DNA of 40,426 nucleotides, taken from Calothrix sp. C42_A2020_038. GTDB taxonomy: Bacteria > Cyanobacteriota > Cyanobacteriia > Cyanobacteriales > Nostocaceae. The notes beneath the pieces were generated by a model that made no database searches, was not told the DNA's origin, and saw only the letters and a program-made list of their open reading frames with translations. How positions within the stretch are numbered: position 1 is the stretch's first letter; every line of letters begins with the position of its first letter. The stretch is taken from assembly GCA_015272395.1 (NCBI GenBank), contig JACYLQ010000004.1:1-40426 (forward strand), in the 5' to 3' direction. Below are positions 26,969-34,726 of the stretch, piece by piece. Both the position numbers and the translations under genes were made by a program.

Positions 26969-27202
26969 TTACTTTCCGCTTCCTGGCCCACCACCTTGGA
27001 AACCTTCATAGGTACTGCGACTATAGGTAGAAATCCAAATTCCCCCAGAAGTGTATCGTCCAGATGGGTTTGTTCCTGCGCGCGGTGAATAATTTGGTTG
27101 TTGTTCTTGACGTAGTATCAGTGCGGATGAGTTGGTAATACTGGCATGAATTGCTGAAAACGCAATTAAGACAGTTGCGATGAATAAAATTTTGGTAGTC
27201 AT
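26969..27202 (-). CDS. small secreted Gly/Ser-rich protein
   Basis: A 77-residue protein with an N-terminal signal-like helix (KILFIATVLIAFSAIHASI) and a mature part rich in Gly, Ser, Tyr and Pro (SPRAGTNPSGRYTSGGIWIS, ending GGGPGSGK). It sits between the 327-residue membrane protein and the spermidine-synthase-like gene on the same strand with short gaps (20 and 54 bases), so it is probably part of the same operon. No family recognised. Confidence 0.7.
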   Translation of the reverse strand: MTTKILFIATVLIAFSAIHASITNSSALILRQEQQPNYSPRAGTNPSGRYTSGGIWISTYSRSTYEGFQGGGPGSGK

Positions 27203-27221
27203 ATAATTGTTAATATTTGAG

Positions 27222-28205
27222 TTAGGTAGCAGCTAAATGAACTACATCAACAGGTAAAAGAGTACGGGCACCATCACGAACTATTAGTTTTGTTCGGTCA
27301 ATAGGTTCATCAGGATGAATTTCTACGTGAAAACCGTAAGAACCACGTTCAGATATAACAAATAATTTTTCTAGTTTCCCTACAGCATTGATAAACTCAC
27401 CGTCTTCGATTTTACGGCTAACACCAATATCAGTGGATTCACAGTATACCTGTTCTCCGTAGGCATCATTTATAACTAGCCTAATTTCTAGTCGTTGAGG
27501 TACCGTTTCATCAGCTTCAACTTCAACTCTAAGACGTACTAAACGATCTTGACCACCCAATGTTCCACGTCCCGTAGGGTCGCTGTCATTAATTGTTTCA
27601 AATATCGCGCGTTTACCGCTTTTACAAGTAGCGTACATAGCTACTAACGCGAATATAAAACAGATAACTATCCCCAGCCATAAATATCCAATATCAATTA
27701 CCCCATTCCTGACTTTAACCCGAAACGATACAGGATTGTTTAATTCTTTACCTGCTGTTGTCCCATAATCAAGCAATGCAAGCGCAACTGTCAATTTTTC
27801 GTCTTGCTTGGCACGAACATCTAATCCACCAAGGGTATCTTGTTCAGACCAGCTTCCCGACTCTCCGTCTTCGTACCAAGTTCCGGTTTCACTCCATCCT
27901 TGTTTGATACCCGATGCTATTACTTTTCCTGCTTGGTCGAGCAATTGAATTTCAAACGCAACCCACTCATTAGCATTTATTTGTGCTTCCGCATCCACAC
28001 GCAGGGCACCGAGTGCATTAGATTTCAATTCGACTGGTTCAAGTTTAACAGGTTCATCATCTTGAACCGTTACTATTTTATTTAACAGTGTTCGTTGCCA
28101 AAAAGGTGAAATAATTAACGTTAAAAAAATTAATATAAATCCATTGAAGGCGCCCCAAGCCCACCAATCTATGAAACGGCTTGTTCGCTTTGTTTCCGTA
28201 GACAT
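27222..28205 (-). CDS. two-helix membrane protein of unknown function
   Basis: The 327-residue protein has a first helix at about 12-33 (WWAWGAFNGFILIFLTLIIS) and a second near 175-195 (IGYLWLGIVICFIFALVAMY). The loop between them is a beta-rich domain of about 140 residues containing ESGSWSEQDTLGGLDVRAKQ, and the C-terminal domain is also beta-rich (RLEIRLVINDAYGEQVYCES). It is the first gene of the leftward unit with the small secreted protein, the spermidine-synthase-like protein and the DUF4178 protein. I do not recognise a family; a structural or sensing role next to the membrane enzyme is only a guess. Confidence 0.8.
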   Translation of the reverse strand: MSTETKRTSRFIDWWAWGAFNGFILIFLTLIISPFWQRTLLNKIVTVQDDEPVKLEPVELKSNALGALRVDAEAQINANEWVAFEIQLLDQAGKVIASGIKQGWSETGTWYEDGESGSWSEQDTLGGLDVRAKQDEKLTVALALLDYGTTAGKELNNPVSFRVKVRNGVIDIGYLWLGIVICFIFALVAMYATCKSGKRAIFETINDSDPTGRGTLGGQDRLVRLRVEVEADETVPQRLEIRLVINDAYGEQVYCESTDIGVSRKIEDGEFINAVGKLEKLFVISERGSYGFHVEIHPDEPIDRTKLIVRDGARTLLPVDVVHLAAT

Positions 28206-28280
28206 TTGCTTTGTATAAATTAAAAAATATCAGATTGATTTCATATTAACCTCCAATTTTTAAAAATAGGGAAAATCGTA

Positions 28281-28389
28281 GGGTGTGTAACGCTACAAAC
28301 AAATTTGAACTCAGAAGTTGAAATAGTTGATTACCATTAGGACATTTATTGTCGTTTATCGTTGAAGTTGTTTGTGTTGTTACGCACCC
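28281..28389. mobile_element. MITE-like inverted repeat next to the rsr fragment
   Basis: GGGTGTGTAAC (28281-28291) and GTTACGCACCC (28379-28389) are inverted copies with one G-T pair. Just inside, ACAAACAA (28295-28302) and TTGTTTGT (28368-28375) are perfect inverses. The whole 109-bp unit can fold into a long hairpin and resembles the GGTGCGTTACG-type repeats of cyanobacteria. It ends four bases before the stop codon of the rsr fragment. Confidence 0.65.
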
Positions 28390-28393
28390 CACA

Positions 28394-28757
28394 TTACAAA
28401 TCTGTTGCTAACATTTGGATAAAACGCGGTGCGCTAGGGTCAAAACCAGCTAAGTCCCACGACATAGAACACTGAGGGTCAACAAGTGAAATATCGTTCG
28501 GCGCCAAAGTTACATATACAGCTTTTGCCTTTGGGTTAACTTTGCGGTGATATTCCGCCAGCGCTTGACTTGGATGTTTACGTCCTGCCCAGCTTTCGCA
28601 GTCTGTCCAAAAACAAATCACATCCGCTTTGAATTGATGTTTAATCATCCAATCATAAGCTACAGATGCATCTGTACCACCGAAGTTATGATCACTTGCT
28701 TTCTTAATTGCTGAACTGAAGGAATCTTTTGCAGTAATACGGAGGTTAATAAATTCT
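28394..28757 (-). pseudogene. rsr: C-terminal fragment of Ro60/Rsr (TROVE-vWA) protein
   Basis: About 120 codons encode the end of a Ro60-type vWA domain: NLRITAKDSFSSAIKK, HNFGGTDASVAYDWMI, VICFWTDCESWAGRKHPSQA, KAVYVTLAPNDISLVDPQ, SWDLAGFDPSAPRF and a normal end. Intact bacterial Rsr proteins have some 500 residues with an N-terminal TROVE ring that binds RNA. Here the TROVE domain and the first MIDAS motif (DxSxS) are missing, while the MIDAS Thr (GGTD) and the Asp of FWTD remain. The frame stays open to a GTG at 28888, but those 43 codons are the tRNA-like RNA, so it is not a natural N-terminus. It is best seen as a truncated gene fused to that RNA. Confidence 0.8.
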
Positions 28758-28761
28758 GTGA

Positions 28762-28888
28762 GGTGGCGGAGCAAGAATTGAACTTGCGACCTCGCGAACT
28801 TAAGTCGATAACCCTCATTCATTCGTCCCGTGAAGGCAATAAAGTCGAACAAGGATATTCGCGCTCTAACCACTGAGCTACCCGCCAC
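28762..28888 (-). ncRNA. tRNA-like RNA with a 59-nt anticodon loop, Y-RNA candidate
   Basis: The minus strand shows a full tRNA body. The acceptor arms are GTGGCGG (28888-28882) and CCGCCAC (28769-28763). The D arm is GCTC-AGTGGTTA-GAGC (28878-28863). The stem in the anticodon position is GCGAA (28862-28858) with TTCGC (28798-28794), and the T arm is GCAAG-TTCAATT-CTTGC (28787-28771). The loop of the anticodon stem is 59 nt (28857-28799) instead of 7 and can form a further 7-10 bp stem. It contains GACGAATG (28827-28820), which fits the GNCGAANG element I recall for bacterial Y RNAs. Y RNAs bind Ro60/Rsr, mimic tRNA and are encoded beside rsr, and this one adjoins an rsr fragment. Confidence 0.7.
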
Positions 28889-29137
28889 GTGAATTTTGGA
28901 TTTGAGATTATGGATTTGAGATTTTCGTGAAATCTATTGCATCCTTATTTAGATTTTGTTTTCTTCATTGTTTGCTCCTCAAGCTGTGTTGTTTGTTATG
29001 AAAATAAAGTAAGCCCTACACCTTCCCCTAAGCTACTTTCACTTTAAAAGCTTATAACCTAGTCACAGCAAATTTTCTAAACCTAGGGGAAACCATTTTC
29101 CTAGGGGTATTCCCCTAACTTTAATCGTTTCGCATTA
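28889..29137. other. leader region with repeats and a possible rsr start relic
   Basis: Next to the tRNA-like RNA the sequence holds two copies of a 14-base TTTGGATTTGAGATT unit (28892-28925). At 28968-28945 on the minus strand an ATG with a good GAGGAG ribosome binding site opens a seven-codon frame (MKKTKSK, then TAA), which may be what is left of the rsr start or a leader peptide. Two CCTAGGGG copies and CCCCTA form a hairpin at 29084-29116, downstream of the DUF2141 gene. Confidence 0.45.
29103..29116 (-). terminator. AGGGG/CCCCT hairpin after the DUF2141 gene
   Basis: AGGGG-TATT-CCCCT forms a tight hairpin 22 bases after the stop codon of the DUF2141 gene (minus strand). An extra CCTAGGGG copy at about 29083-29090 allows an alternative pairing. 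There is no clear T-run. Confidence 0.45.
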
Positions 29138-29614
29138 TCAGCGATTTAAAAAATATTGCAGTTGAATTTGGATATTTGTACTTGCTCCTGCAACTAAAAC
29201 CGCAGACTCGCCAAATTTTGGTGGGCCTGTACGAATCGTTGGGTTGTTAGAAAATCCAAAACCTTCTGTTGGAATACCAAGAAGGTTTCGGTTGAGGACA
29301 CCGTCGTTATTAACATCATGAATAACTGCAATCGCATAGTTACCTGGTTTCAAGTTAGGAAAAGTAATATTTTTAGGTGTTTCAACAATTTTGGTACATT
29401 CTGCTTGCAGCGCGCGCTTACCATCATTAGGAAAACCTCTACTACTAGAAAATACAGTTACACAAACTTGACCTTTCTGACTTTTTAAACCATTAATACT
29501 AATCTTTAAATTACCATTGAAACTGGCGTCTGCTTGATAAGGCAATAGTACCAAATTTGCGATAGTACTTAAAACTAGAATGACTACGTTAAGCTTTAGC
29601 TTCATTAGCTTCAT
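29138..29614 (-). CDS. secreted DUF2141 domain protein
   Basis: A 158-residue exported protein. A signal peptide covers about residues 1-31 (LNVVILVLSTIANLVLLPYQ, cut near ADA-SF). The mature DUF2141 domain shows LKISINGLKSQKGQVCVTVF, NLKPGNYAIAVIHDVNNDGV and LGIPTEGFGFSNNP, which together form the conserved Ig-like/carboxypeptidase-regulatory-type fold of this family. The DVNNDGVL stretch looks like a calcium-binding loop. The ATG four codons later is an equally good start. Function is not established. A single-gene unit. Confidence 0.88.
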   Translation of the reverse strand: MKLMKLKLNVVILVLSTIANLVLLPYQADASFNGNLKISINGLKSQKGQVCVTVFSSSRGFPNDGKRALQAECTKIVETPKNITFPNLKPGNYAIAVIHDVNNDGVLNRNLLGIPTEGFGFSNNPTIRTGPPKFGESAVLVAGASTNIQIQLQYFLNR

Positions 29615-29735
29615 CCATTACAAATCAAAATATTTATCAATTATCGATGAGAGCAGTTGAAAAGTCATGTATTATTCGATAACATAATCTAAATTGCTTG
29701 TTGTTTCACATTACCAAGCAGCACAAGATAGTCTA

Positions 29736-29760
29736 AGCACAGGCCAAAGGCACCTGTGCT
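29736..29760. repeat. hairpin repeat (AGCACAGG/CCTGTGCT)
   Basis: Eight-base arms flank a nine-base loop, 12 bases after the HlyD stop codon on the minus strand. It belongs to the dispersed hairpin family at 4001-4020 and 16930-16951 and may mark the end of the exporter operon. Confidence 0.6.
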
Positions 29761-29771
29761 ACAAAAAACTT

Positions 29772-31328
29772 CTATCGAACTTTTTTGAGGTGATCAGCTT
29801 GATTTGTGAACATGTCAGTAATTAAGTTAATAACTCTGCGTTCTTCACGAATTTTAATATTAGCAGTTATTGACATACCAGATTGTAAGCCAATTACTCT
29901 GTCTTTGATATTGAGCTTTTGTTTTTCTAAAGCTACTGTAGCGGGGAAACGATAGAATTGATGCGTTTGGTCAGGCGCCAATGCATCGGAACCTATCCAT
30001 GATATATTACCTTTGATTTCTCCAAATTCACTGTAGGGAAATGAATCAACTCGTACATCGACTTTCATTCCTTCTCGAACAAAGCCAATGTCTTTATTGG
30101 TAATATAAATTTCTCCTACGTAATTATCATTGGGCACAATTTTCAGCAATTGCTGTGTAGGACTTGCCACGAAGCCAGCATTTTTAGCTTGCAAGTCAAA
30201 AATTGTTCCAGCAATAGGTGCCCGTACTTCTTGGTATTTGATATTTAACTTTGCTTGAGCTAGTTTGCTATTCGTATCAGCTAAACGCTGCTCATTTTCT
30301 AACAAGATTTTGCTGAATTGACTATCGATTTCAGCAATATTTTTCTTATTATCGGCTATTTTTTCAAGAATATTCTTGTTAGAAACAGCTACAGTATTGG
30401 TGGTTTGCTGGCGCCCTTGTTCCATTTTATATTGGAGACGCTGCTGTTCTTCAAGTAAGGTAGCAATTTCTGCGTTACGACCTTGAACTTTTTGCTGCTG
30501 CTGCAAATATTGAAGTTGAGCAATAGCTCCTTGTTCAGCTAGAGGTTTGAGCTTACTCAAAATACTTTGTTCAATCTGCAAATTCACTCTCGCATCATTG
30601 ATTCTGACTTGATTTTGTGCTAGTTCTTTTCTAACTTGCTCAACTTCTAAACGTGCAGCAGCAGTACGAGTATCGAGTTCCTGCTTTGCAAATTGCAAAC
30701 GCTGCTGCTCATCGTTATCAAGTTGTTGACCCTCACCTGTATTACCTAACTGTTTTCGCAGTAATTGATTTTCAGCCAATAGTGCAGTGCGACTTTTGAG
30801 TAGAAACAAAACTTCGCGAGGTAATCGATTTTGTACCAACTCAATTTTTCCTGGTGCCAGTGAATCAGTAGTAGTTAAACTACGGTAAAGTTGATTTTGC
30901 TGCAATAGACTTGTACGAATCTTTTGCAATGACTCAACTTCGGCTCTAGTTCCAGCAGAATCAAAAGTCAACAGTAAATCGCCTGGTTTGACTTGTTGCC
31001 CATCCTTAACATAAACTTCCTTAACTATTCCACTAAAAGGTGCCTGAATCTCTTTGATAGCGCCTTGGGGTTTTAACTGTCCAACTGCTGGTACAACCTG
31101 CTCAATTTTAGCAACACAAGCCCAAATAATACCAAAACAAGCAACACCCATCAAAGATACCATAATCGCACGCGACCATACAGGAGATTGACGCAATACA
31201 ACTGCTTGGTCAAAGTTGTAATTATTACCTTTTGGATTACCTTTTGAATTACCTTTTGGTGATGATGTTTTTGTCACCATCGGGAAGTCGCGTGCGTCGC
31301 GTATTGAACCGTTTTGTTTAGTTTTCAT
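29772..31328 (-). CDS. HlyD-family secretion adaptor (membrane fusion protein)
   Basis: The 518-residue adaptor links an inner-membrane ABC exporter to an outer-membrane channel. One membrane helix lies at about 52-72 (AIMVSLMGVACFGIIWACVA) after a charged cytosolic N-terminus with repeated KGNxKGNP. The first biotinyl-lipoyl half contains GAIKEIQAPFSGIVKEVYVK and DGQQVKPGDLLLTFDSAGTR. A long alpha-hairpin follows with extended Gln/Leu/Glu heptads (about 130-370). The second lipoyl half contains IKYQEVRAPIAGTIFDLQAK, and a beta-barrel end contains GMSITANIKIREERRVINLI. It follows the exporter gene by 102 bases, so both form one type I secretion operon. The outer-membrane channel is not in the window. 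Confidence 0.93.
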   Translation of the reverse strand: MKTKQNGSIRDARDFPMVTKTSSPKGNSKGNPKGNNYNFDQAVVLRQSPVWSRAIMVSLMGVACFGIIWACVAKIEQVVPAVGQLKPQGAIKEIQAPFSGIVKEVYVKDGQQVKPGDLLLTFDSAGTRAEVESLQKIRTSLLQQNQLYRSLTTTDSLAPGKIELVQNRLPREVLFLLKSRTALLAENQLLRKQLGNTGEGQQLDNDEQQRLQFAKQELDTRTAAARLEVEQVRKELAQNQVRINDARVNLQIEQSILSKLKPLAEQGAIAQLQYLQQQQKVQGRNAEIATLLEEQQRLQYKMEQGRQQTTNTVAVSNKNILEKIADNKKNIAEIDSQFSKILLENEQRLADTNSKLAQAKLNIKYQEVRAPIAGTIFDLQAKNAGFVASPTQQLLKIVPNDNYVGEIYITNKDIGFVREGMKVDVRVDSFPYSEFGEIKGNISWIGSDALAPDQTHQFYRFPATVALEKQKLNIKDRVIGLQSGMSITANIKIREERRVINLITDMFTNQADHLKKVR

Positions 31329-31430
31329 ATGTACAAATAATTACTCTTTTTCTCTTGCTTGACGTTATGCAGCATCCCTTCGCTCAAGGGCAACACGAGT
31401 GTAGTTCGTTATATATAGTGATATAAATAC

Positions 31431-34400
31431 TTAACCCGCCCCTACTTGTTGTTGGTTATAGAGATAATAATAATTACCTTTTTTCGCGATTAATTCTTCG
31501 TGATTTCCATATTCAGCCACCCTTCCTGCTTCCATTACGAGTATGGTATCAGCGTTGCGGACAGTATTAAGCCTGTGGGTAATAAAAAAGACTGTTGTAC
31601 CTTTGAAGGCATTGGCTAAATTCAGACAAACTTGACGTTCAGTAGGATAGTCAAGGGCGCTAGTTGCTTCGTCCATAACCAAAAGCTTGGGCTTTTGTAA
31701 AACAGAACGCGCGATAGCTATACGCTGTCTTTGTCCCCCGGATAGTGCGGCGCCTCTTTCGCCAACACGGGTATTATAACCATTGGGTAAACTCATAATG
31801 AAATCATGGGCAACTGCTATTTTCGCAGCTTCGATGATTTCTTCGGTAGTTGCATCTGGATTGGTTAAAGCTATATTTTCTTGGATAGTACCGTCAAATA
31901 GTAATGTATCTTGAGGAACTACACCTATCTGGCGCCGTAGCGAGTAAAGTTCAACCTTAGATACATCGTAACCGTCAATTAATATCCTACCGGCTTCTGG
32001 TTCATATAGACGAATAAGTAATTTTGTCAGCGTACTTTTTCCGGCGCCACTTTGCCCAACGATACCGACAAATTGACCTGCTGGAAATTCAATACTGACG
32101 TTATTTAGCTGGAGTGCGGTACCTTGATTAAATCGAAACGAAACGTTTTCATATTTAACTGTACCTCGAATTGCTGGCAAAGGAATATTATCTCTGTCTT
32201 GTTCTGCTTCTTGAGGTGTATCAACAATATCGCTAAGACGCTCTAAAGATAATGCAACTTCTTGGAAACTTTGCCACAGTTGTGCAAGACGCAATATGGG
32301 ACTAGTTACGTAACTGGAGATGATTCTAAAAGCAATTAATTCACCCAGTGTTAACTCACCTTGAAGAACCAAATAGGCACCCGCCCACAATACCATTAAA
32401 GCACTCAACTTGTTGAGAAAGTTACTAGTTGAACTAGCAAGAGTAGATGTGATAACAGTTTGAAAACCTGCACCAACAAATCGTGCGTATTTTTCCTGCC
32501 AAGTAAACCGCGAATGTAACTCGATATTTTGTGCTTTTACGGTTTGAATACCTGACATTACCTCCACTAGATACGACTGTGTTTCAGCATTGCGTTCTGC
32601 TTTCGCTCGCAGTTGACGGCTAATGAGAGGAGACGCAACAATAGTCAATATAATAAATATGGGAATAGTACCTAATCCCACTAAAGTCAATTGCCAGCTA
32701 TAAAACAGCATGACAATGATGTAAACTACTGAAAAGATTGCATCCAAGCCTACAGTTAACGCAGTACCAGTAAGGAACTGACGTATATTTTCTAACTCAT
32801 TGATACGGGTCGAAAGTTCACCGACAGGTCGCTTTTCAAAATAACGCAGTGGCAACCGTAACAAGTGGTCAATAATTTGTGACCCTAAACCCATATCAAT
32901 ACGGTTGGTCGTATCAACGAATAAATACGTTCTGAGTGTAGTTAATATTGATTCAAATAAACCTATAAATAGTAACAGAGTACCTAAAATATGTAGTGTA
33001 CCTATACTATTTTGAGTAATTACCTTATCAATAATTAGTTGGATAACAAGTGGGTTAGCGAGTGCGGCTAACTGAACAAAGAATGAAGCGACAAAAACTT
33101 CGGTTAATACACGCTTGTGCTTTGCTAAATAAGGTACAAACCAACTCAAACCAAAGCGTTGTTGAGGTGTTTCTTTGGTGGTAGAAATTAATAATACCCG
33201 AACTTGTGGTGGGTAGCTACTTTCTTCGACTTCTAATTTATTGATAAACTCGCTTGGCTTAAAGCGTTTAATACCTTGTGATGGTATACCTGCAACTATA
33301 TGACGTTCGCTGGCTTCGTATAAAACCACATAACTTTCACCATAGCGAACTAAAGCAGGAGTGGGAATACGGGTTACAGATGTAGCAGGTATATCGACAA
33401 GTTGGGGTTTGAGTCCAATCAACTGTGCCATGTACGCGCACATCTGAAATGATACTGTACCCTGGCGCCGAACTTGTTCATTTAAGACTCGACGTACAAC
33501 TTCTTTGCGAAAAGGTATAGACAAATGCTTGGAAAGCATTTGGAAACAAGCATAAATACTGTTGATTTCACCTTTACCACCAAAAAAAGGATACTTTTGA
33601 TTATTTGCGACATTTACTGGTGGTAATATTTCTTCTTCGGATGCATAAGGTATATCAACTTCTATCTTGTCTTTATCCTGTTCTATGATAGATAAGTTAG
33701 AGGGAGTTATAACAGGTTGCGGTTGCTCGTCAAGAAAATCTAAATCTTCTGAAAGCAAACCAATTAAACGAACTTTTGTATTACCTTGTATTTTTATCTT
33801 ATTATTAGAAGCATTGAGCAATTCCAGACGAGTCCCAGCAGAATAATTATCAACGTTGCCAGCACTGCTAACAAACCAGTTCAAATTACTGTCAAGTTGC
33901 TGAAGCTGAATATTCGATGAAGGGTAAAAAACGCGCGCTTGATTGTAAACCTGTTCAGTCAGTTCTTTAAGATTAATGTTACCATTCGCTTGAATTTGTG
34001 GTTGTGCAGCGAGAATATCAAAAACCTCTGCGATGTAACATTGATTTTGTACTGCCTGAGCGAAAGCAGGATACATCGTTAACAAATGCGAATACTCACT
34101 CAAAGAAAAAGTCAAACATGTTACTTCGCTTGAAGCAATCACAGTTTCACAAGCAACCGAACGTAATGTATTAACAGCGCCAATTACAGACCCTTTTTCG
34201 AGTAACTTCAGGGTAATAGGCATTTGTGTACGGGAGTCATACCCAAGTAATCTGGCTTTACCTTCGTAAATAATTGCGATACTGTTAGTAACACGGTCTT
34301 TCGCAATTATTTTTTGTCCAATTCGATAACGTAAAGGTTGAATCTGTTCAGCAAGGCGTGTAATTACCTCTGGTGGTAATACATTAAAACCATCAAGGTT

Positions 34401-34439
34401 AGTCAGAAATTCTCTGAACGAGCTTTTAATATAAGTCAT
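31431..34439 (-). CDS. ABC exporter with cNMP-binding and degenerate C39 peptidase-like domains
   Basis: A 1002-residue exporter of the bacteriocin/type I kind. Residues about 10-135 resemble a cyclic-nucleotide-binding fold (YRIGQKIIAKDRVTNSIAII). About 285-420 are C39 peptidase-like: SIYACFQMLSKHLSIPFRKE holds a possible active-site Cys, but the later HF/HY-type histidine is replaced (GESYVVLYE), so it looks inactive and may only bind cargo. Six membrane helices span about 440-720. The ATPase has Walker A GQSGAGKST, signature LSGGQRQRI and Walker B LLVMDEATSALD. The layout resembles HetC and related cyanobacterial exporters. The HlyD gene follows; no leader-peptide substrate is evident nearby. 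Confidence 0.92.
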   Translation of the reverse strand: MTYIKSSFREFLTNLDGFNVLPPEVITRLAEQIQPLRYRIGQKIIAKDRVTNSIAIIYEGKARLLGYDSRTQMPITLKLLEKGSVIGAVNTLRSVACETVIASSEVTCLTFSLSEYSHLLTMYPAFAQAVQNQCYIAEVFDILAAQPQIQANGNINLKELTEQVYNQARVFYPSSNIQLQQLDSNLNWFVSSAGNVDNYSAGTRLELLNASNNKIKIQGNTKVRLIGLLSEDLDFLDEQPQPVITPSNLSIIEQDKDKIEVDIPYASEEEILPPVNVANNQKYPFFGGKGEINSIYACFQMLSKHLSIPFRKEVVRRVLNEQVRRQGTVSFQMCAYMAQLIGLKPQLVDIPATSVTRIPTPALVRYGESYVVLYEASERHIVAGIPSQGIKRFKPSEFINKLEVEESSYPPQVRVLLISTTKETPQQRFGLSWFVPYLAKHKRVLTEVFVASFFVQLAALANPLVIQLIIDKVITQNSIGTLHILGTLLLFIGLFESILTTLRTYLFVDTTNRIDMGLGSQIIDHLLRLPLRYFEKRPVGELSTRINELENIRQFLTGTALTVGLDAIFSVVYIIVMLFYSWQLTLVGLGTIPIFIILTIVASPLISRQLRAKAERNAETQSYLVEVMSGIQTVKAQNIELHSRFTWQEKYARFVGAGFQTVITSTLASSTSNFLNKLSALMVLWAGAYLVLQGELTLGELIAFRIISSYVTSPILRLAQLWQSFQEVALSLERLSDIVDTPQEAEQDRDNIPLPAIRGTVKYENVSFRFNQGTALQLNNVSIEFPAGQFVGIVGQSGAGKSTLTKLLIRLYEPEAGRILIDGYDVSKVELYSLRRQIGVVPQDTLLFDGTIQENIALTNPDATTEEIIEAAKIAVAHDFIMSLPNGYNTRVGERGAALSGGQRQRIAIARSVLQKPKLLVMDEATSALDYPTERQVCLNLANAFKGTTVFFITHRLNTVRNADTILVMEAGRVAEYGNHEELIAKKGNYYYLYNQQQVGAG

Positions 34440-34726
34440 TTAGATTCGAGATTCGGATTACCGTAGAGAACTTATCATATACATGTATCCTGAAAGTAGA
34501 TTTTAAAACACTTTAATCTACTCTTACAGGATTTTATCTGTTATATTTTTTGCTAGAGTGTTTCACCCTAATATACAGAGATTGTCTCAGATTTGGTATT
34601 AATGATTAGTTGCCTAATTATTATAAAATAGTTAAGATTCAGTTAAAGATGTCGATACTCATCAACACATTAAACGTAAACGCTACTGTTTAAATATTGA
34701 AATAAGCTTTATATATTGTCTCTTAT

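Noticed and set aside
28762-28888. tRNA interrupted by a group I intron
   Set aside because: The extra sequence in the anticodon loop is about 52 nt, far too short for a group I intron, and lacks its core elements.
28758-28888. Natural N-terminus of the Ro60-like protein (frame open to a GTG at 28888)
   Set aside because: Those codons coincide exactly with the arms of the tRNA-like RNA and do not resemble Ro60 sequence.
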